From Janthinobacterium rivuli (GTDB taxonomy: Bacteria; Pseudomonadota; Gammaproteobacteria; Burkholderiales; Burkholderiaceae_D): a DNA stretch of 64,000 nucleotides. A program made the translations under genes and the position numbers. The DNA lies in the NCBI RefSeq assembly GCF_029690045.1, contig NZ_CP121464.1, positions 2,480,001 through 2,544,000 on the forward strand. The letters run 5' to 3'. Shown in pieces: positions 11,919-21,815 of this stretch. The notes under the pieces were generated by a model. It searched no databases. It had not been told where the DNA came from and saw only the letters and a list, made by a program, of their open reading frames with translations. The first letter of the stretch is position 1; the number at the start of each line of letters is the position of its first letter.

Positions 11919-12044
11919 CTACTCGTGGTAGCGGTCCATCAGCTTGTGGTGACTGCCGCGCATTTCTTCGACCAGTTCAAAGGCGACGAAGCCGATGATG
12001 GCGGCGAAGATGGCGATGAAGAGAAAAACGAGGAAGGTTAACAT
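11919..12044 (-). CDS. 41-residue single-pass membrane miniprotein
   Basis: A 41-codon frame on the minus strand. Residues 1-22 form one hydrophobic helix (starting MLTFLVFLFIAIF), followed by a short charged tail with ELVEEMRGSHHK that ends DRYHE. The clean split into a membrane helix and an amphipathic tail suggests a real small membrane protein. The Shine-Dalgarno region is weak (GAAAGACC). It lies 185 bp downstream of sixA on the same strand, behind a small CAGCCG/CGGCTG hairpin. I do not recognise a family. The rest of the 11838-12229 gap shows no other gene. Confidence 0.6.
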   Translation of the reverse strand: MLTFLVFLFIAIFAAIIGFVAFELVEEMRGSHHKLMDRYHE

Positions 12045-12229
12045 GGTCTTTCAGCCGCCGTTGGACGGCTGTCCGCTGGGTTGCTCAATGTGCCAGAGCG
12101 GCGCTCCAGCACGTAGTTGATGCAATTAAACTCTAGCAGATCGGCAGCGCTTTACAAGGCTGCCGTGTTGTAATTTCTGCCAGTAGTTGTCCCAGCGCAC
12201 TTTTTGCGCATTTCCCTGCTTGAGCAGTC

Positions 12230-12688
12230 CTATTTCACCACAAGGTCATGTGCCATAACCGCCTTGAGATAAACACTGATCGGGTCGCCCGGTTCGCGCT
12301 GGGAGAACCACCACGCGCTGGCCTTGCGCATTTCCCATTCCTGCTCCTCGCCCGTCAATAGCAGGGCGGCCGCCTGGCCCAGCGTGGGCTGGTGGCCGAC
12401 GATGAGCACGGTTTCCTTGCCGCCGGGCCAGTTGGCCGCCTTGAGGATGTCTTCCGCCTCGGCGCCGGGCGCCAGTTCAGGCATCAGCTTGAACTTGCGC
12501 CCCAGCGCTTCCGCCGTTTGCAGGGTGCGCAGGGCGGGGCTGACGAGGATACGGCAATTTTCCGGTAGTTGCGAGGCCAGCCATTCGCCCATGCGGCGCG
12601 CCTGTTTCTGGCCTTTGACGGTCAGGGCGCGTTCGAGGTCGGGAACGCCCGGCTCCGCTTCTGCGTGTCGCCACAAGATGAGATCCAT
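12230..12688 (-). CDS. sixA: Phosphohistidine phosphatase SixA
   Basis: 152 residues of the histidine phosphatase superfamily. The catalytic motif is near the N-terminus (LILWRHAEAEPG; the RHG motif reads RHA as in SixA), and the second His region is VLIVGHQPTLGQ. SixA removes phosphate from phosphohistidine, for example on phosphotransfer proteins; there are no membrane segments. It follows ppk1 by 25 bp on the same strand, so the two are likely co-transcribed. This pairing is common in betaproteobacteria. Confidence 0.92.
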   Translation of the reverse strand: MDLILWRHAEAEPGVPDLERALTVKGQKQARRMGEWLASQLPENCRILVSPALRTLQTAEALGRKFKLMPELAPGAEAEDILKAANWPGGKETVLIVGHQPTLGQAAALLLTGEEQEWEMRKASAWWFSQREPGDPISVYLKAVMAHDLVVK

Positions 12689-12713
12689 GCTGTACTCCTC
12701 TGTGTAGAATTGC

Positions 12714-14807
12714 CTATTCGCCGACCTCCGCGCCCGGCGTGCCCAGTGTATGCATCAAATATTGCTGGGCGCTGAACGGCGTTTGCTTGCCACGCGGCTT
12801 GCGGCGCGCGTAATGGCCCGTCGGCTCCAGTTCCCATGCATTGGTATTATCCTTCAAATACGGATTCAGGCCCTCGGCGATCACGCGCCGTTTCAGCGCA
12901 CGGTCAAGTACCGGGAAGGCCACTTCCACGCGGCGGAACAGGTTGCGGCTCATCCAGTCGGCGCTGGCCAGGTAGACATCGTGCGCCAGGTCGTTGCGGA
13001 AGTAGTAAATGCGGCTGTGTTCGAGGAAACGGCCGATCACGGAGCGCACCTTGATATTTTCCGACAGGCCCGGCACGCCCGGCTTCAGGGTGCAGGCGCC
13101 GCGCACGATCAGGTCGATCTTCACGCCATCGGTCGAGGCCGCATACAGGGCGCGGATCACGGATTCGTCGACCAGCGCGTTGACTTTCACGATGATGCGC
13201 CCGCGCCGGCCCGAGCGGGCGATCTTCGCCTCGTTGCGGATGGCCTTGATGATCTCGCTTTGCAGGCCGAACGGCGCCAGCCACAAGTGGTTCAGGTTAT
13301 GCGGCTTGGTCAGGCTGGTCAGGTGGATGAAGACCTCATTGACTTCCACGGCCAGGTCCTGGTTGGCCGTCAGCAAGCCAAAATCCGTGTACAGCTTGGT
13401 GGTCGTGGGGTGGTAGTTGCCGGTGCCCAAGTGGGCGTAGAAGCGCAAGCTGCCTTCTTCGCGGCGGATGACGAGCGCCACCTTGGCATGGGTTTTCAAT
13501 CCCACCACGCCGTACACGACTTGCGCACCGGCTTGTTCGAGCTTGTCGGCCCAGTTGATATTGGCTTCCTCGTCGAAACGCGCCATCAATTCCACGATGA
13601 CGGTCACTTCCTTGCCCATCTTCGCCGCCGTGATCAAGGATTCCATCAAGTCCGAATTCATGCCCGTGCGGTAGATCGTCTGCTTGATGGCGACGACGGA
13701 CGGATCATAGGCGGCGCTGCGGATGAAGTCGATCACCGTCTGGAACGACTGGTACGGGTGGTGCAGCAGGATGTCGTGCCTGGTCAGCGCGGCAAAGATG
13801 TCGTTGCCGATGGCTTTATGCGCGAGGCCGGGGAAGAACGGCGGGAAGCGCAGCTCCGGTTGCTTGACGTGGTCGATCATTTCCGACAGGCGCACCAGGT
13901 TCACGGGGCCGTTGACGCGGTACAGCCGGCTTTGATCCAGGCTGAACTGGTCGAGCAGGAATTGCGACAATTCTGGCGGGCAATTGCGTGCCACTTCCAG
14001 GCGCACGGAGGTGCCGAACTGGCGCCCGACCAGCTCGCCTTTCAGGGCCTGGCGCAGATTCTTGACTTCGTCTTCATCGACCCACAGGTCGCTGTCGCGC
14101 GTGACGCGGAATTGCGAATAGGCGATCACTTCGCGCCCGGCGAACAGGTCCGAGATATGCGCGTGGATAACGGACGATAATAAACAGAAAGACACGCCAT
14201 CGCCGGAAATCTCGTCCGGCAGCTTGATGACGCGTGGCAAGACGCGGGGCGCCTTGACGATGGCGATCGCCGTGCCGCGGCCGAACGCATCCTTGCCGCT
14301 CAGCGAGACGATGAAATTGAGACTTTTATTGACCACTTGCGGGAATGGGTGGGCCGGGTCGAGGCCAATCGGCGTCAGCAGGGGGCGCACTTCGCGGTCG
14401 AAGTATTGCTTGACCCACGCGCGCTGCGCCTCGTTGCGGTCGCTGTCGCGCAGCAAATGCACGCCCGCTTCGCGCAGGGCCGGCAAGACGTCGCTATTTA
14501 ATATCTCGTACTGGCGTTCCACCAGCGCATGGCATTCCTTGCCGATACGTTCCAGGTTGGCAGCCAGGGCAGGGTGGCCCGCCAGCGAACCGCCGATGCT
14601 GCCGGCCGCCAGCAGGCTGGCCACGCGCACCTCGAAGAACTCATCCATGTTACTGCTGACGATGCACAGGTAGCGCAGGCGCTCGAGCAGCGGAATGTTC
14701 GGATCTTCCGCCTGGGCCATCACGCGCCGGTTGAAAGTCAGTTGCGACAGCTCGCGGTCAAGCAGGATGCCCGATTTGGTCACTTCCGTGTGCAGTTCAG
14801 GTTTCAT
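12714..14807 (-). CDS. ppk1: Polyphosphate kinase 1
   Basis: 697 residues, normal length. It reversibly transfers the gamma phosphate of ATP to polyphosphate. The N-terminal helical domain begins LLDRELSQLTFNRRVMAQA. The catalytic C-terminal halves carry the phosphorylated His440 in GLKTHAKVAL and a second PLD-like segment around LEHSRIYYF. It is divergent from pstS, with PhoB-like sites in between, and is followed by sixA. This links polyphosphate storage to phosphate uptake in one island. Confidence 0.97.
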   Translation of the reverse strand: MKPELHTEVTKSGILLDRELSQLTFNRRVMAQAEDPNIPLLERLRYLCIVSSNMDEFFEVRVASLLAAGSIGGSLAGHPALAANLERIGKECHALVERQYEILNSDVLPALREAGVHLLRDSDRNEAQRAWVKQYFDREVRPLLTPIGLDPAHPFPQVVNKSLNFIVSLSGKDAFGRGTAIAIVKAPRVLPRVIKLPDEISGDGVSFCLLSSVIHAHISDLFAGREVIAYSQFRVTRDSDLWVDEDEVKNLRQALKGELVGRQFGTSVRLEVARNCPPELSQFLLDQFSLDQSRLYRVNGPVNLVRLSEMIDHVKQPELRFPPFFPGLAHKAIGNDIFAALTRHDILLHHPYQSFQTVIDFIRSAAYDPSVVAIKQTIYRTGMNSDLMESLITAAKMGKEVTVIVELMARFDEEANINWADKLEQAGAQVVYGVVGLKTHAKVALVIRREEGSLRFYAHLGTGNYHPTTTKLYTDFGLLTANQDLAVEVNEVFIHLTSLTKPHNLNHLWLAPFGLQSEIIKAIRNEAKIARSGRRGRIIVKVNALVDESVIRALYAASTDGVKIDLIVRGACTLKPGVPGLSENIKVRSVIGRFLEHSRIYYFRNDLAHDVYLASADWMSRNLFRRVEVAFPVLDRALKRRVIAEGLNPYLKDNTNAWELEPTGHYARRKPRGKQTPFSAQQYLMHTLGTPGAEVGE

Positions 14808-14883
14808 ATTCTTTTGTCTTTGCAGATAGTTAATTCTAGCCGTATTTCATCATGTATGACGCGTTGTGAGTGTAATCATGAAA

Positions 14884-14938
14884 TATGACGTAAGCGTGAC
14901 ATAAGCTGTCATAAAGCGTCGCCCGTCCTGTCATTTTT
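14884..14938 (+). promoter_or_regulatory. Phased array of Pho-box half-sites
   Basis: Half-sites resembling CTGTCATAAAG occur at exact 11-bp phase: TATGACGTAAG (14884), CGTGACATAAG (14895), CTGTCATAAAG (14906) and CTGTCATTTTT (14928); the unit at 14917 is degenerate. They point toward pstS. A TACACT hexamer on the minus strand (14869-14874) could serve a ppk1 promoter, but the boxes are in the reverse orientation for ppk1. The rest of the 14808-15078 gap carries no gene. Confidence 0.75.
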
Positions 14939-14994
14939 CATGCCGAAAATGGCCATCCTCGGGGCGTAGGCAATTATTTCAGGAATTTTTACCC

Positions 14995-15028
14995 ATGTCA
15001 TAAAGCTGTCATATTCGCTTGCTAGACT
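14995..15028 (+). promoter_or_regulatory. PhoB-dependent pstS promoter
   Basis: Two direct repeats, ATGTCATAAAG (14995-15005) and CTGTCATATTC (15006-15016), form a near-perfect Pho box in place of a -35 element. TAGACT (15023-15028) is a suitable -10 at the usual distance. The pstS start is about 50 bp downstream. Confidence 0.88.
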
Positions 15029-15078
15029 GCGCAGCATTCAACCGGGACTTTGAGCCCTAACAACCCTGAGGACTTGAT

Positions 15079-16128
15079 ATGCAAATGAAGCAAATGTTCA
15101 AATTTATCGTCGTGGGTGCTTCGGCAGCGATGGCATTTTCTTCCGCTTCCGTCATGGCGGCAGATATGACAGGTGCTGGCGCAACCTTCCCGTACCCGAT
15201 CTACGCCAAATGGGCCGAGACGTACAAAGCCAACACGGGCAACGGCCTGAACTACCAGTCCGTCGGTTCCGGCGCTGGCATCAAGCAAATCAAGGCCAAG
15301 ACTGTTGAATTCGGCGCCTCGGACATGCCTTTGAAGGCAGAAGAGCTGGAAGAGGCGGGCCTGATGCAGTTCCCGGCCATCATGGGCGGCGTGGTCACCA
15401 TCGTCAACCTGGACGGCGTGACCCCAGGCCAGCTGAAAATGACGGGTAAAGTCGTTGGCGACATCTACCTGGGCAAGATCACCAAGTGGAGCGCTCCTGA
15501 AATCGCCGCGCTGAACAGTGGCGTCAAGCTGCCGGACACGGAAATCACCGTGGTGCACCGCGCCGACGGTTCGGGCACCTCGTTCCTGTTCACCGACTTC
15601 CTGTCGAAAACCAACCCGGAATTCAAATCGAAAATCGGCGCTGGCTCGGCTGTGAAATGGGCCGTGGGCGTGGGCGGTAAGGGTAACGAAGGCGTCGCCG
15701 CCAACGTACAGCGTATCAAGGGTTCGATCGGCTACGTCGAGTGGGCTTACGCCAAGAAAAACAAGATGTCGCACACCCAGCTGCAAAACAAGGATGGCAA
15801 CTTCCTGCAGCCTGACGACGAAAACTTCAAGGCAGCAGCCGCTTCGGCACCTTGGACGCAAACCCCAGGCTTCGGCGTGGTCCTGACCGACCAGGCTGGC
15901 AAGAACAGCTGGCCTATCACCGGCGTGTCGTTCATCCTGATGCACAAAGTCCAGGCTGACGCAGGCAAGGCAAAAGAAGTCCTGAAATTCTTCGACTGGG
16001 CCTACAAGAACGGCGGCCCTGCTGCCGTCGAACTGGACTACGTGCCGATGCCGGCATCGGTCGTGAAACTGGTGCAAGAGTCGTGGAAGGCCAACCTGAA
16101 AGACGCATCGGGCAAGTCGATCTACTAA
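15079..16128 (+). CDS. pstS: Phosphate-binding periplasmic protein PstS
   Basis: 349 residues. A signal peptide (about 1-28, ending SASVMAA) is followed by the PstS start DMTGAGATFPYPIYAKWAE and phosphate-binding loops such as GSGAGIKQI and RADGSGTSFLFTDFL. It captures inorganic phosphate in the periplasm for PstCAB. It is the first gene of the pst-pho run, directly behind a Pho box. There is no lipobox, so it is soluble. Confidence 0.98.
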   Translation: MQMKQMFKFIVVGASAAMAFSSASVMAADMTGAGATFPYPIYAKWAETYKANTGNGLNYQSVGSGAGIKQIKAKTVEFGASDMPLKAEELEEAGLMQFPAIMGGVVTIVNLDGVTPGQLKMTGKVVGDIYLGKITKWSAPEIAALNSGVKLPDTEITVVHRADGSGTSFLFTDFLSKTNPEFKSKIGAGSAVKWAVGVGGKGNEGVAANVQRIKGSIGYVEWAYAKKNKMSHTQLQNKDGNFLQPDDENFKAAAASAPWTQTPGFGVVLTDQAGKNSWPITGVSFILMHKVQADAGKAKEVLKFFDWAYKNGGPAAVELDYVPMPASVVKLVQESWKANLKDASGKSIY

Positions 16129-16163
16129 TCCGATAGTCTGAATACAGCAATATCCATCCTTGT

Positions 16164-16236
16164 CCCCGCCAGCAGCACGGCGGGGCAGGGAGTTAGCCAG
16201 GACCGCCCGCAAGCCCTTGCAGACGGTCCTGGCTAA
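16164..16236 (+). promoter_or_regulatory. Two hairpins between pstS and pstC
   Basis: The first pairs CCCCGCC (16164-16170) with GGCGGGG (16179-16185). The second is a perfect 13-bp stem, TTAGCCAGGACCG (16193-16205) with CGGTCCTGGCTAA (16224-16236). Neither is followed by a T tract, so they are better read as mRNA-stabilising or attenuating structures that raise pstS over pstCAB than as a full terminator. The 174-bp gap has no gene. Confidence 0.7.
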
Positions 16237-16302
16237 AGAAGCAACAATAAAACAAGAGTTCAAAATAGCGACACCGGCAGTACCACCCACATCTGGCACA
16301 AT

Positions 16303-17322
16303 ATGAGCGCACAATCTACCTCCTCCACGATCCCCATGCCAGGCGGCACCATGACCGATTCCATCAGTCACGCGCAAATGCTTTCCACCATGCGCAAGCA
16401 GCGCTTCCAGGATTTCATGTTCCACAAGGTGACGATGCTGTTCGCCCTGTCGGTGCTGATCGTCCTGGTCGGCATCATCATTTCGCTGATCATGGAATCG
16501 ATACCGGCCTTCAAGACCTTCGGCCTGCATTTCATCGTGTCCGCGGAATGGGACCCCGTCAATGACCAGTACGGCGCCCTGATCCCCATCATCGGCACCC
16601 TGGTGACCTCGGTTATCGCCTTGCTGATCGCCTTTCCCGTCAGCTTCGGCATTGCCCTGTTCCTCACGGAAATCTGCCCGGCCTGGCTGCGCCGCCCGCT
16701 GGGCACGGCTGTCGAATTGCTGGCCGGCGTGCCATCGATCATCTACGGCATCTGGGGCCTGTTCGTCTTCGCGCCCCTGTTTGCCGACCACGTCCAGCCT
16801 ATCCTGAAAGCCACCCTCGGCAACGTGCCCGTCATCGGCCAGCTGTTTAGCGGCCCCATGATGGGCATCGGCTTGCTGACGGCCGGCCTGGTGCTGGCCA
16901 TCATGATCATCCCCTTCATCGCTTCCGTGATGCGCGACGTGTTCGAGATCGTCCCTGCCGTGCTGAAGGAATCCGCATACGGCCTGGGCTGCACGCGCTG
17001 GGAAGTCGTACGCAAGATCGTCTTGCCATACACCAAGACCGGCGTCGTCGGCGGCGTCATGCTGGGCCTGGGCCGCGCACTGGGCGAGACCATGGCCGTC
17101 ACCTTCGTCATCGGCAACGCGAATAAACTGTCGTGGTCGCTGTTCGCCGCCGGTAACAGCATCACCTCCCTGCTGGCGAATGAATTTGGCGAAGCGCAAT
17201 CCGAGCTGCACGTGGCCTCGCTGTTCTCGCTGGCCCTGATCCTGTTTGTCATCACCTTTATCGTCTTATCCGCCGCCAAGCTGATGCTGGCTGGCATGTC
17301 CCGCAAGGAAGGCACGAAATGA
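16303..17322 (+). CDS. pstC: Phosphate ABC transporter permease PstC
   Basis: 339 residues with about six membrane helices, starting with the segment [20 protein letters not shown]. The permease EAA-like loop is [22 protein letters not shown]. With PstA it forms the inner-membrane phosphate channel. The hydrophilic N-terminal 45 residues are longer than in E. coli, and an internal ATG (MTDSISHAQ) is a possible alternative start. It overlaps pstA by 4 bp. Confidence 0.96.
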   Translation: MSAQSTSSTIPMPGGTMTDSISHAQMLSTMRKQRFQDFMFHKVTMLFALSVLIVLVGIIISLIMESIPAFKTFGLHFIVSAEWDPVNDQYGALIPIIGTLVTSVIALLIAFPVSFGIALFLTEICPAWLRRPLGTAVELLAGVPSIIYGIWGLFVFAPLFADHVQPILKATLGNVPVIGQLFSGPMMGIGLLTAGLVLAIMIIPFIASVMRDVFEIVPAVLKESAYGLGCTRWEVVRKIVLPYTKTGVVGGVMLGLGRALGETMAVTFVIGNANKLSWSLFAAGNSITSLLANEFGEAQSELHVASLFSLALILFVITFIVLSAAKLMLAGMSRKEGTK

Positions 17323-18206
17323 GCCAAGTAAGCACTCTCGACGCTCCGGTCAAGCCGGCCATGAATCCCGTCTACCGCAAGCGCCTGCTGATGCACCGTG
17401 TCGGCATCGCCCTGTCGGTGGCCGCCATGGCCCTGGGCCTGGCCGTGCTCGTGTGGATCCTGTTCACCCTGGTGATCAAGGGCTTCGGCGCCCTGTCCGT
17501 CGACCTGTTCACGCAAACGACGCCGGCGCCCGGCAGCGAAGGCGGCGGCTTGATCAATGCCATCGTCGGCAGCGCCCTGATGGTGGGCCTGGCGACTGTC
17601 GTCAGCACCCCGATCGGCATCCTGGCCGGCATCTACCTGGCCGAATACGGCGAAGAAAACAAGCTGGCGCAAGTGACGCGTTTTGTGACGGACATCATGC
17701 TGTCGGCGCCATCGATCGTCATCGGCCTGTTCGTGTATGCGCTGTACGTGGCACACGTCAAACACTTCTCCGGTTATGCCGGTGCCATCGCGCTGTCCCT
17801 GATCGCCGTGCCGGTGGTGGTGCGCACGACGGACAATATGCTGCGTTTGGTACCGAACAGCCTGCTCGAAGCCGCGTTTGCTCTCGGCGCGCCGCGCTGG
17901 AAGGTCGCCACCCTGGTGCGCTTGCGCGCCGTCAAGGCGGGCGTGATCACCGGCGTACTGCTGGCATTGGCCCGCATCGCCGGCGAAACGGCGCCGCTGC
18001 TGTTCACGGCCCTGAATAACCAGTTCCAAAGCTTCAACATGAATGCGCCGATGGCCAACTTGCCGTCCGTCATCGCATCGTTTGCGATGAGCCCGTACGA
18101 CAACTGGCGATCGCTGGCCTGGGGCGGCGCACTGCTGATCACCTTCAGCGTGCTGGCCTTGAATATCCTGTCGCGCACCGTGTTCAGCCAAAAAGTCCCT
18201 AATTAA
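17319..18206 (+). CDS. pstA: Phosphate ABC transporter permease PstA
   Basis: 295 residues, six predicted membrane helices. The EAA-type loop [21 protein letters not shown] sits before the last helices, and [18 protein letters not shown] is a PstA signature. It pairs with PstC in the phosphate importer. The start overlaps the pstC stop (ATGA), so the two are translationally coupled. Confidence 0.96.
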   Translation: MSQVSTLDAPVKPAMNPVYRKRLLMHRVGIALSVAAMALGLAVLVWILFTLVIKGFGALSVDLFTQTTPAPGSEGGGLINAIVGSALMVGLATVVSTPIGILAGIYLAEYGEENKLAQVTRFVTDIMLSAPSIVIGLFVYALYVAHVKHFSGYAGAIALSLIAVPVVVRTTDNMLRLVPNSLLEAAFALGAPRWKVATLVRLRAVKAGVITGVLLALARIAGETAPLLFTALNNQFQSFNMNAPMANLPSVIASFAMSPYDNWRSLAWGGALLITFSVLALNILSRTVFSQKVPN

Positions 18207-18232
18207 ACAGATACCGAGCGAAGCGAACCCAT

Positions 18233-19027
18233 ATGAATACGCAAATGAATCCAGCCCAAGACCTGGCACCAAAGAAGAAAACCATCGAGATTTCGGGCCT
18301 GAACTTTTTTTACGGCAAAACGCAAAGCTTGCATAACGTCAACCTCGATATCCACGAGAAAAAGGTCACGGCCTTCATCGGCCCGTCCGGTTGCGGCAAG
18401 TCGACCCTGTTGCGCACCCTGAACCGCATGTACGACCTGTATCCGGGCCAGCGCGCGGAAGGCTCGATCCTGTACCGCGGCCGCAACGTGCTTGACGCGG
18501 ACCAGGACGTCAACATGCTGCGCGCCAAGGTTGGCATGGTGTTCCAGAAGCCGACGCCGTTCCCCATGTCCGTGTACGACAACATCGCCTTCGGCGTGCG
18601 CCTGTATGAAGACCTGTCGAAGGGCGAAATGGACGAGCGCGTCGAGTGGGCCCTGAAAAAGGCGGCGCTGTGGGGCGAGGTCAAAGATAAACTGTCGAAG
18701 AGCGGCCTGTCGCTGTCGGGCGGCCAGCAGCAGCGTTTGTGCATCGCGCGCGGCGTGGCCGTCAAACCGGACGTCTTGCTGCTCGACGAGCCGACCTCGG
18801 CGCTGGACCCGATCTCGACTTCGAAAGTGGAAGAACTGATCAGCGAACTGAAACAGGATTACACGATCGCCATCGTGACGCACAATATGCAACAGGCGGC
18901 GCGCTGCTCCGACTACACGGCCTATATGTATTTGGGCGAGCTGGTGGAATTCGGCGAAACGGACCAGATCTTCATGAATCCGGCCCGCAAGGAAACGCAG
19001 GATTACATCACGGGCCGCTTCGGCTGA
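18233..19027 (+). CDS. pstB: Phosphate ABC transporter ATPase PstB
   Basis: 264 residues. Walker A is [17 protein letters not shown], the ABC signature is [14 protein letters not shown], and Walker B is [15 protein letters not shown]. It powers phosphate import through PstCA. It lies 26 bp behind pstA in the same operon. An 18-residue Lys-containing N-terminal extension precedes the nucleotide-binding domain. Confidence 0.98.
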   Translation: MNTQMNPAQDLAPKKKTIEISGLNFFYGKTQSLHNVNLDIHEKKVTAFIGPSGCGKSTLLRTLNRMYDLYPGQRAEGSILYRGRNVLDADQDVNMLRAKVGMVFQKPTPFPMSVYDNIAFGVRLYEDLSKGEMDERVEWALKKAALWGEVKDKLSKSGLSLSGGQQQRLCIARGVAVKPDVLLLDEPTSALDPISTSKVEELISELKQDYTIAIVTHNMQQAARCSDYTAYMYLGELVEFGETDQIFMNPARKETQDYITGRFG

Positions 19028-19077
19028 TCCATCCCGCATAGCTATACATACAAGACAACTGAATACGGAGAGACGGC

Positions 19078-19788
19078 ATGATAGGCGAACATTCATCCAA
19101 GCAATACGACAACGAACTCGAAGCGATCCGCTCGAAAGTGCTCCTGATGGGCGGCATCGTTGAAACCCAGTTCCTCGACGCGATGACGTGCTTCCGCATC
19201 GGCAATGCCGAGCGCGCCGACCGCGTGATGCGCGAAGACGACGTCGTCAACCAGCTCGAAGTGTCGCTCGACGACGCCTGCAGCCATCTGATCGTGCGCC
19301 GCCAGCCCGCCGCCAACGACTTGCGCACCATCATGGCCACCATCAAGGTGATTACCGACCTCGAGCGCGTAGGCGACGAAGCGACCAAAATCGCCCGCGT
19401 GGCGAAGAATCTGCACAAGCGCGGCAACGGCGTCGTCAACCATTACGAGATGGTGCGCGGCATCGCCAACACGGCCACCGACATGCTGCACGACGCGCTG
19501 GACGCGTTCGCGCGCAACGATGGCAAGCAAGCCTTACAATTAATTGCACAAGATGCCATCATCGATCATGAGTTTCGGTCTATCATGCGCAACTTGATCA
19601 CCTTTATGATGGAAGACCCGCGCACGATTTCGGCGGCGCTCGATACCCTGTGGGTGGCCAAGGCCATCGAACGGATCGGCGACCATGCGAAAAACATCGC
19701 CGAATACGTGATTTACGTGGTTGAAGGCAAGGACATCCGCCACACTAAGGTGGCTGCTCCCGCCATTTCCGAGGAGCTCCCTGAGTAA
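19078..19788 (+). CDS. phoU: Phosphate signalling protein PhoU
   Basis: 236 residues with the two three-helix PhoU repeats, each with its acidic motif (DLERVGDEATKIAR and AIERIGDHAKNIAEY). PhoU connects the Pst transporter to the PhoR kinase and keeps the regulon off when phosphate is plentiful. It sits between pstB and phoB in one run of genes, so it is probably co-transcribed. Confidence 0.97.
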   Translation: MIGEHSSKQYDNELEAIRSKVLLMGGIVETQFLDAMTCFRIGNAERADRVMREDDVVNQLEVSLDDACSHLIVRRQPAANDLRTIMATIKVITDLERVGDEATKIARVAKNLHKRGNGVVNHYEMVRGIANTATDMLHDALDAFARNDGKQALQLIAQDAIIDHEFRSIMRNLITFMMEDPRTISAALDTLWVAKAIERIGDHAKNIAEYVIYVVEGKDIRHTKVAAPAISEELPE

Positions 19789-19793
19789 GCTTT

Positions 19794-20483
19794 ATGGCAT
19801 CTGATAAAACCACGGTATTGATTGTTGAAGATGAGCCGGCCATCGTTGAACTGGTCACCTATTCGCTGCGCGAATCCGGCTGGAATTGCTGTTCCGTACA
19901 AAACGTCGCCGATGCCTGGGAATTCATCCAGCACCGCACGCCGCATCTGATCCTGCTGGACTGGATGCTGCCGGACCAGACGGGCTTGCGCCTGCTGTCG
20001 CGCATCCGCGCCGACCGCAATTTCGCCGCCATCCCCGTCATCATGCTCACCGCCAAGAGCATGGAAGAAGACAAGCTGGCCGGCCTGAACAGCGGAGCCG
20101 ACGATTACGTCACCAAGCCGTTCTCGCCGCGCGAACTGCTGGCCCGCGCCAAGGCTCTCTTGCGACGCAAGAGTCCGGAACACGCGCAGGCGCCCATGCG
20201 CGCCGGCAACGTGGCGCTGGATCCCGTCAGCTGCACCGTCATGATGGATGAACAGAAGATCGATATCGGCCACGCCGAATACAAGCTGCTGAAATTCCTG
20301 CTGGCCCATCCGGAACGCGTGTTTTCGCGCAGCCAGCTGCTCGACAAGGTGTGGGGCGACCATGTGGTGATCGAGGAACGCACGGTCGATGTCCACGTAT
20401 TGCGCTTGCGCAAAGCCTTGAAAGAGGCGGAAAGCCTGATCAAGACGGTGCGCAGCGTCGGCTACATGTTGTCTGAAAAGTAA
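19794..20483 (+). CDS. phoB: Phosphate regulon response regulator PhoB
   Basis: 229 residues. The receiver domain (1-125) has acidic residues VEDE and the phosphoacceptor Asp56 in LLDWMLPDQTG. The OmpR-type winged helix (about 135-229) contains VDVHVLRLRKAL. It binds Pho boxes such as those before pstS in this window, so the island is likely autoregulated. Only 5 bp separate it from phoU. Confidence 0.97.
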   Translation: MASDKTTVLIVEDEPAIVELVTYSLRESGWNCCSVQNVADAWEFIQHRTPHLILLDWMLPDQTGLRLLSRIRADRNFAAIPVIMLTAKSMEEDKLAGLNSGADDYVTKPFSPRELLARAKALLRRKSPEHAQAPMRAGNVALDPVSCTVMMDEQKIDIGHAEYKLLKFLLAHPERVFSRSQLLDKVWGDHVVIEERTVDVHVLRLRKALKEAESLIKTVRSVGYMLSEK

Positions 20484-20494
20484 AGTTTGACTCT

Positions 20495-21811
20495 ATGAAT
20501 CCGAAATTGCTGTTCTGGGTACCGGCCGCCTTGCGCATGGTGCTGGCGCTGCTGGGCGTGGCCGTCGTCTGGTATCTGTTTGGCGCCACGTATGCGCTGG
20601 GCATCGCTTTCGTGCTGATGGCCATGATGGTGTTCGTGCAGCTGTCGTATCTGTTCCAGCTGAGTAACTGGCTGGACAATCCGCAAAGCGCCAAGCTGCC
20701 CGACGGCTGGGGCGCCTGGACCAGCATTTTCGCGCGCCTGTACCGCATGCGCCGCGACGACGAGAAAAACCAGGCCGAGCTGACGGAATGGCTGGCGCGT
20801 TTCCGCCAGGCCATGCACCTGCTGCCCGACGGCGTCGTCATCATGGACGACGTGCTGTTCCTCGAATGGTGCAACCCGGCCGCCGAGAAGCACCTGGGCC
20901 TCACGCACGAGCGCGACAAGGGCATGCGTGTGACCAACCTGATCCGCAGCCCCGAGTTCATGGATTACATCATCCTGGGCCGCTACGACCAGCCGCTGAC
21001 GATCACTTTCCGCAACCGCAAGCTGATCGTGCAGATCATTCCATTTGAGAACCGCCGCCAGATCCTCGTCACGCACGACGTGACGGAGACGGAACGCATT
21101 GAAATGATGCGCCGCGACTTCATCGCCAACGCCTCGCACGAACTGCGCACGCCGCTCACCGTCATCGTCGGCTTCCTGGAAATCGCTTCCGCCGAGCTGG
21201 ACCTGGACGCCACCACGCGCGCCTCCCACCTCAAGCTGATGACGGAGCAGGGTCACCGCATGCAGCATCTGATCGAGGACATGCTGACGTTGTCGCGCCT
21301 GGAATCGGTCGACTACCCGCTGCGCCCCGAGCCCGTGGATATCAAAAAGCTCATGCAGCAAGTCTTGCGCGACGCCAAGGGGCTGTCGGCCGGCAAGCAT
21401 GAAGTGACCATGGAATGCAACGGTCCCGACGTGCTGGGCAGCTACGACGAGCTGTACAGCGCCTTCGGCAACCTGGCGTCGAACGCCGTGCGCTACACGC
21501 CAGCGGGCGGCACCATCACCCTGCGCTGGCAGGATGGCCCGGCCGGACCGCAATTCATCGCGCAAGATACGGGCATCGGCATCAGCCAGGAACATATCTC
21601 GCGCCTGACGGAGCGTTTCTACCGCGTCGACAAGAGCCGTTCGCGCGAAACCCAGGGCACGGGCCTGGGCCTGGCCATCGTCAAGCACGTGCTGCTGCGC
21701 CATGGCGGCACCCTGGCCATCCAGTCCGTGGCCGACAAGGGCAGCAGTTTCATCGTCAGCATGCCCAAATCCGTTGTCACGCCGCTACAGGGCGAGCTGC
21801 TGGTCAAGTAA
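20495..21811 (+). CDS. phoR: Phosphate regulon sensor histidine kinase PhoR
   Basis: 438 residues. Two membrane helices (about 8-52) are followed by a short PAS domain (about 100-195), the dimerisation/phosphoacceptor helix with His215 in NASHELRTPLTV, and an ATPase domain with N-box FGNLASNAVRYTP and G-box ETQGTGLGLAIVKH. It is the usual PhoR layout lacking a periplasmic sensor domain, which fits sensing through PstSCAB-PhoU. It partners PhoB, 11 bp upstream. Confidence 0.97.
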   Translation: MNPKLLFWVPAALRMVLALLGVAVVWYLFGATYALGIAFVLMAMMVFVQLSYLFQLSNWLDNPQSAKLPDGWGAWTSIFARLYRMRRDDEKNQAELTEWLARFRQAMHLLPDGVVIMDDVLFLEWCNPAAEKHLGLTHERDKGMRVTNLIRSPEFMDYIILGRYDQPLTITFRNRKLIVQIIPFENRRQILVTHDVTETERIEMMRRDFIANASHELRTPLTVIVGFLEIASAELDLDATTRASHLKLMTEQGHRMQHLIEDMLTLSRLESVDYPLRPEPVDIKKLMQQVLRDAKGLSAGKHEVTMECNGPDVLGSYDELYSAFGNLASNAVRYTPAGGTITLRWQDGPAGPQFIAQDTGIGISQEHISRLTERFYRVDKSRSRETQGTGLGLAIVKHVLLRHGGTLAIQSVADKGSSFIVSMPKSVVTPLQGELLVK

Positions 21812-21815
21812 GCCG

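Noticed and set aside
12750..14180. Long plus-strand frame opposite ppk1
   Set aside because: Antisense shadow of a certain gene; composition rich in His/Arg/Gln with no domain.
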